From positions 1-64,000 of the forward strand of contig JAJXZS010000036.1 of NCBI GenBank assembly GCA_021779955.1: DNA of 64,000 bases, given 5' to 3'. The translations under genes were made by a program, and so were the position numbers. Source of the DNA: Chloroflexota bacterium (GTDB taxonomy: Bacteria; Chloroflexota; Anaerolineae; Anaerolineales; Anaerolineaceae). The notes beneath the pieces are model-generated. The model worked only from the letters and a program-made list of their open reading frames with translations. It did not search any database and was not told the DNA's origin. Shown here piece after piece: positions 42,094 through 50,411 of the stretch (positions are counted from its first letter, which is position 1; each line of letters starts with the position of its first letter).

Positions 42094-43096
42094 GAAACTT
42101 GTACCAGTATTGGTTGTACTGCTCATCGTTGCGTCCCTGATTGCAGGGTGCGCACAGAGCAACACCGGTGCCACCAGCGGCAAAATCAAAGTCTTTGGCG
42201 CTTACGCAACCCCAATCGAGGAACCCTGGGACGGCGTGATCCACCAGGCATTGAACGCAGCCAAGGAAGCAGGCACCATCGATTACACATATACCGAGAA
42301 TATTGGCTATTCCGGTGATATGGAACGCATATTGCGTGAAGTTGCCGATCAACAGAAACCGGACGTCATTATGGGAGATGCGTTTGGAAATGAAGAGGCA
42401 GTCCGCCGCGTTGCCAAAGACTATCCCAATATCGCGTTCGTTTTTGGCTCGGGCCTTGGCCCTGCTGATCCGAACTTCTCAGTGTTCGATAACTGGATCC
42501 AGGAACCCGCATATCTATCGGGCATGCTTGCCGCAGGAATGAGCAAGAGCGCCACTATCGGTGTGGTCGGCGGCTATCCTGTTCCCGAAGTCAACCGTCT
42601 GGTCAATGCCTTTATCGCAGGCGCCAAATCCGTCAATCCGAATACGAAGGTCCTGGTCTCCTTCATCAACAGTTGGTTCGATCCTGCTGCTGCGAAGGAA
42701 GCCGCCCTGGCTCAGATCGATGCCGGCGCTGACGTGCTCTATGCCGAGCGCTTTGGCGTTATCGATGCGGCCAAGGAAAAAGGCCTTCTGGCCATCGGCA
42801 ACATGAGCGATCAGAATTCGCTTGCGCCCGATACCGTGATCACCAGCCCGGTTTGGGACATGACCGCAACCGTTGCTTACGTGATTGCCCAGGTGAAAGC
42901 CGGTGCCTACACGTCCATGGACCTGAAGGACTTCAGCATGATGGCAAAGGGCGGCGCCACATTGGCCCCATTCCATAATCTTGAGTCCGCGATCCCTGCC
43001 GATCTTCTGGCTACAGTCACGCAGCGCCAGAATGACATCAAGAGCGGCCTGTTCCGCGTCGATGTCGACGAGGCTCAACCCCAGGCAGTGAACTAG
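42086..43096 (+). CDS. BMP-family (PnrA/Med-like) nucleoside-type binding lipoprotein
   Basis: A 336-aa lipoprotein: signal LIVASLIAGCAQ, then a BMP domain (KIKVFGAYATPIEEPWDGVI, PDVIMGDAFGNEEAVRRVAK, FGSGLGPADPNFSVFDNW, EPAYLSGMLAAGMSKSATIG). BMP proteins bind purine nucleosides (PnrA) or related ligands. The ATG follows GGGAGGAGAATC. It is the binding component of the ABC importer encoded downstream. Nucleoside or nucleobase is the likely cargo given the neighbours. Confidence 0.92.
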   Translation: MSKKLVPVLVVLLIVASLIAGCAQSNTGATSGKIKVFGAYATPIEEPWDGVIHQALNAAKEAGTIDYTYTENIGYSGDMERILREVADQQKPDVIMGDAFGNEEAVRRVAKDYPNIAFVFGSGLGPADPNFSVFDNWIQEPAYLSGMLAAGMSKSATIGVVGGYPVPEVNRLVNAFIAGAKSVNPNTKVLVSFINSWFDPAAAKEAALAQIDAGADVLYAERFGVIDAAKEKGLLAIGNMSDQNSLAPDTVITSPVWDMTATVAYVIAQVKAGAYTSMDLKDFSMMAKGGATLAPFHNLESAIPADLLATVTQRQNDIKSGLFRVDVDEAQPQAVN

Positions 43097-43105
43097 TTTT
43101 TGTAC

Positions 43106-43141
43106 GCAGGGCGGCGAGCGGCAAAACGTTTGCCGCCCTGC
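43106..43141 (+). terminator. Hairpin between BMP lipoprotein and ATPase genes
   Basis: Ten-bp stem GCAGGGCGGC / GCCGCCCTGC with an alternative inner stem GCGGCAAA / TTTGCCGC, followed by TTTAAGG. It could reduce read-through into the ATPase and permease genes or stabilise the upstream message. Confidence 0.7.
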
Positions 43142-43155
43142 TTTAAGGATGGACT

Positions 43156-44640
43156 ATGTACGCAGTTGAGATGCTGGGCATTACTAAGCGGTTTGGAAAT
43201 GTTCTGGCTAACGACAATGTGCATTTTTGCCTCGAACAGGGCGAGATCCATGCCCTTCTTGGCGAGAATGGCGCAGGCAAAACGACGTTAATGCGTATTC
43301 TTTACGGTCTATACAAAGCAGATGCAGGTGAAATTTTCATCGATGGAAAGAAAGTTGAAATCACCTCGCCGAAACAAGCCATCCAGGCTGGCATCGGCAT
43401 GGTAACCCAACACTTCACACTTGTGCCTACCTTAACCGTTGCAGAGAATATCATTTTAGGTTACCACGACAAGCAAACCGTTTCCAAAACCGAGATCGAA
43501 GCAAAAGTCAAAGCAGCTTCTGAAAAATACGGCATTCATGTCGAACCGGGAGCCCTGGTGCGGCAGCTTTCTGTTGGTGAACGACAGCGGGTAGAGATTT
43601 TGAAAGCGCTCTATCGTAATGCCAGAATTCTGATCATGGATGAACCCACTGCAGTCCTCGTTCCTCAAGAAGTTGAAGTCTTGTTCGAATCTCTTCTCCG
43701 TCTGGTGAAATCCGGACTTTCGGTGATCTTTATCAGCCATAAACTCCATGAGGTGATGGCTGTTTGCGATCGTATTACCGTTTTACGCGATGGACATGTG
43801 ACCGGTACGGTGAGCAAGGCAGCCACAACCCAACAGAGCCTGGCCAACATGATGGTTGGCCGTGAGACCTTCGGCGTCAGCCGCCAATCCAAACGCAAGA
43901 CTGGCAAGGTGATCTATACCGTCAAAAACCTTTGTGCATGCAATTCGCAGGGGTTGCCCGCGCTGAACGACTGCTGTTTCGAACTCCATGCCGGCGAGAT
44001 ACTGGGCGTGGCAGGGGTTTCGGGCAACGGCCAGGCAGAACTGACCCAGGTGCTCACCGGGCTGGTCAAGCCCACAAAAGGCAGCGTCAAGCTCGACGGC
44101 ACCGACCTGACCAATGCAGAACCGCACGACATTACGGATGCAGGCGTTGGCCGCACACCCGAAGACCGCCATGAAGGCTCCATCGGAACACTCACCGTCG
44201 CCGAGAATCTTGCGCTCGAAGACCTTGACAAGTTCATCCGTCACGGCATGCTGGACCAGTCCTTGATCATCGAGAATGCCAGGAAATACATCGAGGAATA
44301 CCAGATCAAGGCTTCCCCCACCGACCAGTTGCGCAAGCTCTCAGGCGGGAACATGCAGAAGGTCATCCTGGCACGCGCTCTCAGCCGCAAGCCCAAGGTG
44401 GTGATCGCTTCGCAGCCAACCCGCGGCCTGGATGTTGGCGCAACCGAGTATGTGCGCAACAGGCTGCTTGCCGAACGCGACCGCGGCGCCGGGGTGCTTC
44501 TGGTGTCCGAGGATCTGGACGAGATCATCGCCCTTTCAGACCGCATCGCTGTGATCTATGAAGGGTGCATCAAGGGAATCATGCCCGCTGCTGAAGCCAC
44601 TGCCGAGAAACTCGGCATGATGATGGCCGGGGCCTGCTAG
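43156..44640 (+). CDS. Dual-domain ABC ATPase of the BMP/nucleoside importer
   Basis: A 494-aa protein with two ATPase domains (about 1-240 and 250-494), as in YufO/NupA-type and sugar importers. The first domain has Walker A LGENGAGKTTLM, signature LSVGERQRVEILK and Walker B ILIMDEPTAVL. The second has the degenerate GVSGNGQAELTQ Walker A and LSGGNMQKVILAR signature. It energises the two permeases downstream. Confidence 0.93.
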   Translation: MYAVEMLGITKRFGNVLANDNVHFCLEQGEIHALLGENGAGKTTLMRILYGLYKADAGEIFIDGKKVEITSPKQAIQAGIGMVTQHFTLVPTLTVAENIILGYHDKQTVSKTEIEAKVKAASEKYGIHVEPGALVRQLSVGERQRVEILKALYRNARILIMDEPTAVLVPQEVEVLFESLLRLVKSGLSVIFISHKLHEVMAVCDRITVLRDGHVTGTVSKAATTQQSLANMMVGRETFGVSRQSKRKTGKVIYTVKNLCACNSQGLPALNDCCFELHAGEILGVAGVSGNGQAELTQVLTGLVKPTKGSVKLDGTDLTNAEPHDITDAGVGRTPEDRHEGSIGTLTVAENLALEDLDKFIRHGMLDQSLIIENARKYIEEYQIKASPTDQLRKLSGGNMQKVILARALSRKPKVVIASQPTRGLDVGATEYVRNRLLAERDRGAGVLLVSEDLDEIIALSDRIAVIYEGCIKGIMPAAEATAEKLGMMMAGAC

Positions 44641-44667
44641 GGCTGGGGGACGAAAGGAGGTCAAACC

Positions 44668-45741
44668 ATGCTTAAGCAATTCAAGATCGAACGCGTCCCC
44701 GCTCCCCGATGGTCGGTTATCGTCATTCCCATCGTTGCGGTACTGGTCACATTTTTGGTCAGCTCCATCCTGGTCATCCTGGCTGGGGCTAATCCGTTCG
44801 CGGCTTTCTTCAACTTTATCGTCACTCCTCTCTCGAGCCAGGTATCCGCGCTCGAAGTGCTGGTCAAAGCCACACCGTTGATCCTCACGGGTATTGCCGT
44901 CACCTTTGCCTTTACCGCCGGTTACTTCAACATCGGTGCAGAAGGCCAGTTGTACGCAGGCGCCGTGCTGGCGACCTGGGTGGGATTCACATTTACCAGC
45001 CTGCCAAGCATCATCATCATCCCGTTGATGATCGCCGCGGGCATTCTGGGCGGCGTTCTATGGTCGCTCATCCCCGCAATCCTCAAGATCAGGCTCAAAG
45101 TGGACGAGGTGGTGACGACGCTGCTCATGAATTCGGTGATGCTCTACATCGTCAGCTGGCTGCTCAACGGACCCTGGCGCAATCCGCTGTCCGGCTGGCC
45201 CCAATCGCCTGAGATCAGCGCTGCAGCGCACTTCGCCACGCTGTTCCCCAAATCGAGGCTGCACATCGGCTTCCTGATTGCGATTGCCGTTGTGGCGATC
45301 GCGTACATCGTTATCAAGCGCACTCCGCTTGGCTTGAAGATGCGGGCAGCAGGCGCGAGTCTGACGGGCGCACGCTTCGCCGGCATCGACACCACCCGCA
45401 CCATGCTGACCGCTGCGCTGGTCAGCGGCGGCATCGCCGGCCTGGCAGGCGCTGTGGAGATCGGTGGGATTCACTTCCATCTGATCGACGCGATCTCGAA
45501 CGGCCTCGGATACACCGGCATCATTGTGGCGACTTTGGGCAGCCTGAACCCCATCGGCGCAGGTGTTGCCGCCATGTTCATCGGTTTGATCAGCACAGGC
45601 TCACAAACGGTCAGCCGCGTGCTCGGCGTCCCGGTCTACCTCGGGGATGTGGTTCAGAACACACTGCTCCTCGTGACATTGGCCATGTTCCTGCTTCAGA
45701 ATTACCGGATTAAGAGGGTGCGATGGATACTTTTATCGTAG
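44668..45741 (+). CDS. BMP-importer permease 1 (YufP type)
   Basis: A 357-aa permease of the branched-chain amino acid/nucleoside type (BPD_transp_2) with about nine helices. FTAGYFNIGAEGQLYAGAVL is the family motif, and the coupling loop is RAAGASLTGARFAGID. The ribosome site AAAGGAGGTC is excellent. Its 3' end overlaps the second permease gene by 19 nt. Confidence 0.92.
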   Translation: MLKQFKIERVPAPRWSVIVIPIVAVLVTFLVSSILVILAGANPFAAFFNFIVTPLSSQVSALEVLVKATPLILTGIAVTFAFTAGYFNIGAEGQLYAGAVLATWVGFTFTSLPSIIIIPLMIAAGILGGVLWSLIPAILKIRLKVDEVVTTLLMNSVMLYIVSWLLNGPWRNPLSGWPQSPEISAAAHFATLFPKSRLHIGFLIAIAVVAIAYIVIKRTPLGLKMRAAGASLTGARFAGIDTTRTMLTAALVSGGIAGLAGAVEIGGIHFHLIDAISNGLGYTGIIVATLGSLNPIGAGVAAMFIGLISTGSQTVSRVLGVPVYLGDVVQNTLLLVTLAMFLLQNYRIKRVRWILLS

Positions 45742-46634
45742 GTTTGATTGCAGCAACCTTAAGGGTTGCCACTCCATTGATCTTCGGAACCCTCGGTGAA
45801 TTGTTCTGCGAACGTGCCGGCATTCTGAACCTGGGTATCGAGGGAACCATGTTCTTCGGGGCTTTCACCGGCTTTGCGGTGGCTGCCAGTACAGGCTCGC
45901 TGTGGCTTGGCTTACTCGCCGCCATCCTTTCCGGCATCCTGGCCGGCCTGCTGATGAGCCTTTTTGCGGTGAAATTGGGCGTCAACCAGCACGTCTCCGG
46001 CCTCGGCATCACCTTGCTGCTGACCGCCCTCTCGCTGTACAGCTTCCGCCTGATCTTCGGCGAGAGCTCAGTCAACCCAAGCATCGAAGGATTCCAGCAG
46101 CTCAGCATCTTCTCGAGCTCACCCATCCTGGGGCCCATCTTCAGCCAGTACCTGCTCACCTACATCGCCATTGCGTTGATCCCGCTGGTGGGCTGGGTGA
46201 TCTACCGCACCAACTTCGGCCTGCAGATTCGCGCCGTGGGTGAAAATCCCGAAGCGACGGATGCCGCAGGCTTGAACGTGATCCGCCTGCGCACGCTTGC
46301 CCTGGCGATCGGCGGCGGGCTCATGGCACTTGGCGGCGCCTTCCTCTCGATTGCGCAGCTCGGCTCGTTCACCTTCGGCATCATCTCGGGCCGCGGCTGG
46401 GTCTGCATTGCGCTGATCATCTTCGCCAACTGGCAGCCGATCAAAGTGCTGTGGGGCTCGCTACTCTTCGGCGGCGTCTCAGCCCTTCAACTGCGGCTGC
46501 AGGGCCTTGGCCTGGATATGCCCTACGAAGTCTTCCTCACCCTGCCCTACATCGTCACCATCATCGCGTTAACTTTGGGCGGCCGCAACGCGCAGGCTCC
46601 AGCGGCCATGCTCAAGCCATACCGCCGCGAATAA
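45723..46634 (+). CDS. BMP-importer permease 2 (YufQ type)
   Basis: A 303-aa permease with about eight helices and the motif CERAGILNLGIEGTMFFGAF. The coupling loop is RAVGENPEATDAAGLNV. Pairs with the first permease as the heterodimeric channel of a nucleoside-type importer. The operon ends at the hairpin just downstream. Confidence 0.93.
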   Translation: MDTFIVGLIAATLRVATPLIFGTLGELFCERAGILNLGIEGTMFFGAFTGFAVAASTGSLWLGLLAAILSGILAGLLMSLFAVKLGVNQHVSGLGITLLLTALSLYSFRLIFGESSVNPSIEGFQQLSIFSSSPILGPIFSQYLLTYIAIALIPLVGWVIYRTNFGLQIRAVGENPEATDAAGLNVIRLRTLALAIGGGLMALGGAFLSIAQLGSFTFGIISGRGWVCIALIIFANWQPIKVLWGSLLFGGVSALQLRLQGLGLDMPYEVFLTLPYIVTIIALTLGGRNAQAPAAMLKPYRRE

Positions 46635-46654
46635 GGCGCTTTTCACACGAAATA

Positions 46655-46680
46655 CAGGCAGGAGGGCGTCCTTCTGCCTG
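46655..46680 (+). terminator. Intrinsic terminator of the BMP-importer operon
   Basis: Eleven-bp stem CAGGCAGGAGG / CCTTCTGCCTG (one G-T pair), loop GCGT, followed by ATTTCTTTCT. Confidence 0.8.
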
Positions 46681-46760
46681 ATTTCTTTCTCACAAAAATG
46701 AACTTTTCAAGCGCGAAATTAGACATGACAAACAACGTTGCAGGATGAGAATCCTATCAC

Positions 46761-46789
46761 TTGAAATGTCAGACATCTTCCTCTACACT
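46761..46789 (+). promoter_or_regulatory. Promoter of the decarboxylase-FdrA operon
   Basis: TTGAAA (46761-46766), 17-bp spacer and TACACT (46784-46789), 48 nt before the ATG. The spacer holds the palindrome ATGTC-A-GACAT (46766-46776), a possible operator. Confidence 0.5.
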
Positions 46790-46836
46790 TTAACCTAAGA
46801 GATTATTTCCCATCATTACTCTTGACGGAGGCTTAA

Positions 46837-48408
46837 ATGGAGCAGACTGAACAAGGCCACGCTGCCGTTAATCAAAAATTGGCAGAGTTACGTGACCAAA
46901 TGCTGTTAGGCGGCGGTCAGAAACGCATCGACGCACAGCATGCAAAAGGCAAAAAGACGGCTCGCGAACGCGTGGCTGCCTTCCTTGACGAAGGTTCATT
47001 CCAGGAAATCAACGGATTGATGACCAATCGCCACGTTGAATTCGGAATGGACAAAGACAAGGCGTTGGGAGATGGCATGGTCGCCGGTTTCGGCGCAGTC
47101 AACGGCCGCAAGATCGCCATTTACGCACAGGACTTCACGGTTATGGGTGGGTCGTTTGGTGAAGTTGCCGGGCAAAAAGTCGCACGCGTGATGGACCTCG
47201 CGGTTTCTGCAGGTGTCCCCGTGGTCTGCCTGAATGATGGCGGCGGCGCTCGCATCCAGGAGGGCATCTACAGCCTGGCAGCCTTTGGCGAACTATTCTA
47301 TCGCAACGTGCAGGCAAGCGGCGTCATCCCTCAGATCAGCGTCATTCTCGGGCCTTGCGCCGGCGGTGCTGTCTACTCGCCCGCCATGACCGACTTCATC
47401 ATCATGACCCAGGGTGAAAGCAACATGTTCATCACCGGTCCTGAAGTGATCAAAACCGTGACAGGTGAGGAAATCGATGCCGAATCACTTGGCGGAGCCC
47501 TTGCCCACAGCACGACCAGCGGCGTGGCGCACTTTGTGGGTCAGAATGAGGAAGATACCCTCAACATCGTCAAGAAACTGCTTGAGTACATCCCTGACAA
47601 CAACACCGAAGCCCCCAAACGCCTCCAAACCACCGATTCTCCCATGCGCGCCGACAAATCCCTTGATTCCGTGGTGCCTGTCGACCCGAACCAGACCTAC
47701 GACATCCACAGCGTGATCGAACCTGTCGTCGACCAGGGCTCCTTCTTCGAAGTCATGGCTGCCTATGCTGCCAACGCCGTTGTCGGCTTCGCGCGTTTGA
47801 ACGGCGAAGTGATCGGTGTGGTGGCCAACCAGCCTGCCAACCTCGCGGGGGTGCTGGACATCAACGCTTCCGATAAGATCGCGCGCTTCGTTCGCTTCTG
47901 CGATGCCTACAACATCCCGTTGATCACCTTCGTCGATTGCCCGGGATTCATGCCCGGATCGGCAATGGAACACAGCGGCATCATTCGGCACGGCGCGAAG
48001 ATCGTTTACGCCTTCTCAGAAGCTTCAGTTCCAAAGATCTCTGTCGTCACCCGCAAGGCGTACGGCGGCGCGTACATCGTCATGAGCTCAAAGCACATCC
48101 GCGCTGATATGGTTTTCGCATGGCCGACTGCTGAGATCGCAGTCATGGGCGCCGAAGGTGCAGTGAACATCCTATACGGCCGCGAACTTAAAACCAAGAC
48201 CCCCGAGGAAGCCGCAACCATGCGCAGCGACCTGGTGGACACATTCAAAGAAAAATTCCAGAATCCGTATGCCGCAGCTTCGAGCGGTTTTGTGGACGAG
48301 GTGATCCTGCCGAGCGAAACCCGCCAGCGCCTGATCGCATCCCTCGACATGCTGCGCAACAAGCAGTCCACATCACTGCCCAAGAAGCACGGAAACATAC
48401 CTCTGTAA
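46837..48408 (+). CDS. Biotin-dependent carboxyltransferase subunit (methylmalonyl-CoA decarboxylase alpha type)
   Basis: A 523-aa acyl-CoA carboxyltransferase of the MmdA/PccB type. The N-terminal carboxyltransferase half has VVCLNDGGGARIQEGIYSLA and ISVILGPCAGGAVYSPAM; the C-terminal half has FVDCPGFMPGSAMEHSGIIR and AYGGAYIVMSSKHI. With OadG-, biotin- and OadB-type subunits downstream it forms a sodium-translocating decarboxylase, in which it transfers the carboxyl group from an acyl-CoA to biotin. Methylmalonyl-CoA is the usual substrate; malonyl-CoA or another acid is possible in this context. Confidence 0.92.
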   Translation: MEQTEQGHAAVNQKLAELRDQMLLGGGQKRIDAQHAKGKKTARERVAAFLDEGSFQEINGLMTNRHVEFGMDKDKALGDGMVAGFGAVNGRKIAIYAQDFTVMGGSFGEVAGQKVARVMDLAVSAGVPVVCLNDGGGARIQEGIYSLAAFGELFYRNVQASGVIPQISVILGPCAGGAVYSPAMTDFIIMTQGESNMFITGPEVIKTVTGEEIDAESLGGALAHSTTSGVAHFVGQNEEDTLNIVKKLLEYIPDNNTEAPKRLQTTDSPMRADKSLDSVVPVDPNQTYDIHSVIEPVVDQGSFFEVMAAYAANAVVGFARLNGEVIGVVANQPANLAGVLDINASDKIARFVRFCDAYNIPLITFVDCPGFMPGSAMEHSGIIRHGAKIVYAFSEASVPKISVVTRKAYGGAYIVMSSKHIRADMVFAWPTAEIAVMGAEGAVNILYGRELKTKTPEEAATMRSDLVDTFKEKFQNPYAAASSGFVDEVILPSETRQRLIASLDMLRNKQSTSLPKKHGNIPL

Positions 48409-48422
48409 TGTGAGGGTAAACC

Positions 48423-48773
48423 ATGCTAGATAATCTACTCATAGCCCTTAAAGTATCCGGGATCGGAATCGTCGTCTTGCTGCTCGCCCTGACTGTATTT
48501 GCCGGCCTGGTCAGCTTGATGACCCGCTTCCTGAAAGATAGACCCGAAGAGGAAGAGTCTGGGGAAGTGGAAGAAGCAGAAATCGCAGAATCCGAAACGA
48601 TTCCCGCCGAATCTGAACTCGGCCGTATCGCAGCCATCGCTGTGGCCATTGCCAGGGCGCAGTCTGCATTTGTCACATCCAGCAATCCCTCGAGCTCGGC
48701 TCTGAGCTCATGGGGCCAATTCCATCTCAATCGTCGCTTGAACTCAAGCGTGCCTACCAGGAGAACGAAATGA
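48423..48773 (+). CDS. OadG-type small membrane subunit of the Na+ decarboxylase
   Basis: A 116-aa subunit with one N-terminal helix (LLIALKVSGIGIVVLLLALTV) and an acidic cytoplasmic tail (DRPEEEESGEVEEAEIAE), the delta/gamma layout that holds the complex together. It overlaps the biotin-carrier gene by 4 nt. The acidic stretch is followed by RIAAIAVAIARAQSAFV, seen in related delta subunits. Confidence 0.88.
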   Translation: MLDNLLIALKVSGIGIVVLLLALTVFAGLVSLMTRFLKDRPEEEESGEVEEAEIAESETIPAESELGRIAAIAVAIARAQSAFVTSSNPSSSALSSWGQFHLNRRLNSSVPTRRTK

Positions 48774-49213
48774 AACACTTCCGCTTGTCAGTAGATGGCA
48801 AACCTTACGAAATTGAAATTCTCAGCGACCCAAGAGGCGATGAGGTGTTATTGAAAGTCGACGGCGAGGAAATCACTGTCACGGCTGAAAACCTGGATGT
48901 TCAGGTTGCCACGGCGGCGGAAGCGCCTGCTGCGGCACCCGTTGCCAAAGCTCCGGTTGCCGCCCCCAAACCCGCTGCAGCTCCCGCGGTCGAGGCAGGC
49001 TCCAATACCCTCAAAGCTCCGCTTCCTGGCGTGATCAATGCCATCAAAGTACGCGAAGGGCAGACCGTCAAACCGAATGACCCGCTGGTCGTCATCGAAG
49101 CCATGAAAGCCATGAATGTGATTCGGGCTCAGCGCCCAGGTACCATTACCAGGATCTATGTCAATACCGGCGACCGCATTCCCTACGGCGCGCCTTTATT
49201 GGACATTGAATAG
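48770..49213 (+). CDS. Biotin carrier subunit of the decarboxylase
   Basis: A 147-aa biotinyl carrier: a short beta-rich N-terminus (FRLSVDGKPYEIEILSD), Ala/Pro-rich hinge (about 48-78) and the biotinyl domain with Lys113 in IEAMKAMNVIRAQ. The usual motif is AMKM; here the residue after the lysine is Ala. ATG 48770 lies in the ATGA overlap with the upstream gene, after AGGAGAACGAA. The carrier moves the carboxyl group to the membrane subunit. Confidence 0.9.
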   Translation: MKHFRLSVDGKPYEIEILSDPRGDEVLLKVDGEEITVTAENLDVQVATAAEAPAAAPVAKAPVAAPKPAAAPAVEAGSNTLKAPLPGVINAIKVREGQTVKPNDPLVVIEAMKAMNVIRAQRPGTITRIYVNTGDRIPYGAPLLDIE

Positions 49214-49231
49214 CCGCGAAAGGATTTAGCC

Positions 49232-50377
49232 ATGACCTTGGATTTTTCGGGTTTATTAGGCGGCTTGTTGGACATAAATTACCTGCAGCTCATTATGGTG
49301 GCGATTGGCCTTGGGTTGATGTACCTTGGCATCTTCAAGGAATATGAACCCAACCTGCTGATTCCCATCGGCTTTGGAGCCATCCTGGGTAACCTGCCCG
49401 TAGCCGTTAACATGATCGGTCCGAACGGTTTCTTTGGCATTCTCTATTCGGCCGGTATTGCAAACGAGTTGTTCCCCCTCTTGATCTTCCTCGGCGTTGG
49501 CGCCATGCTAGACCTGCGACCTCTGTTAAGCCAACCGATCATGTTCATCATGGGCGCGCTCGCTCACCTCGGCATTTTTGCCACGCTGATCATCGCGGTC
49601 TTGCTCGGCTTCAATCTTGCTGAGGCCACCGCCATCGGTATGATCGGTGCCATCGACGGTCCAACCGTCATCTATGTGAACTCCAAGTTGGGCGGTTTGT
49701 TCCAGACCCCGGGCCTCGCGGCAGCCATCGCAGTGACCGCGTACTCCTACATGAGCCTGGTTCCCATCATCCAACCCCCACTGATGCGGCTCTTCACCAC
49801 CAAGGCTGAACGCGGTATCCACATGGAATACACGCCGCGCCCTGTGTCGAAGCTCACCGTCATCCTCTTCCCTGTGCTGCTGACCATCATCGGCGCAATC
49901 TTCCTCCCCGAAGCTGCCCCGTTAATCGCTACACTGATGTTCGGTAACCTTATTAAAGAATCGGGTGTGGTCGAAGGACTTGTTGGAACCGCAAAAGACA
50001 CCATTACCAACGTTGCCACCATCTTCCTCGGCCTGGTCATCGGCTCGACGATGCAGGCAGCCACCTTCTTGAATACCGGAACGCTGCGCGTGCTCTTCCT
50101 GGGCCTCATCGCTTTCGCGTTGAACACCATCGGCGGGCTTCTCTTTGGCAAGCTGGTGTGCGTGCTTTCCGGCCGCAAGATCAACCCGCTCGTCGGCGCC
50201 GCCGCAATCAGCGCCTTCCCCATGAGCGGACGCCTTGCCCAAAAAGTCGCTCTCGAAACCGACAACAACAACTTCATCCTGATGCATGCTCTCGGCGCCA
50301 ATGCCGCCGGGCAGGTTGCTTCGGTCCTTGCCGCAGGCGTCTTGATGCAAATGATCTTCCCAATCTTGCTCCACTAG
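49232..50377 (+). CDS. OadB-family Na+-pumping decarboxylase membrane subunit
   Basis: A 381-aa integral membrane protein with about nine helices. GMIGAIDGPTVIYVNSKLGG holds the conserved aspartate used in Na+ binding and carboxybiotin decarboxylation, and LMFGNLIKESGVVEGLVG and AAAISAFPMSGRLAQK are further family motifs. It couples CO2 release to sodium export, so the operon conserves energy from an acid intermediate of the pathway. Confidence 0.93.
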   Translation: MTLDFSGLLGGLLDINYLQLIMVAIGLGLMYLGIFKEYEPNLLIPIGFGAILGNLPVAVNMIGPNGFFGILYSAGIANELFPLLIFLGVGAMLDLRPLLSQPIMFIMGALAHLGIFATLIIAVLLGFNLAEATAIGMIGAIDGPTVIYVNSKLGGLFQTPGLAAAIAVTAYSYMSLVPIIQPPLMRLFTTKAERGIHMEYTPRPVSKLTVILFPVLLTIIGAIFLPEAAPLIATLMFGNLIKESGVVEGLVGTAKDTITNVATIFLGLVIGSTMQAATFLNTGTLRVLFLGLIAFALNTIGGLLFGKLVCVLSGRKINPLVGAAAISAFPMSGRLAQKVALETDNNNFILMHALGANAAGQVASVLAAGVLMQMIFPILLH

Positions 50378-50411
50378 GACATCACCAACTTTTGAAAGGA
50401 GGAATGTTCAA

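Noticed and set aside
46837-50377. Oxaloacetate decarboxylase
   Set aside because: The carboxyltransferase belongs to the acyl-CoA (MmdA/PccB) family and lacks the pyruvate-carboxylase-like domain of OadA.
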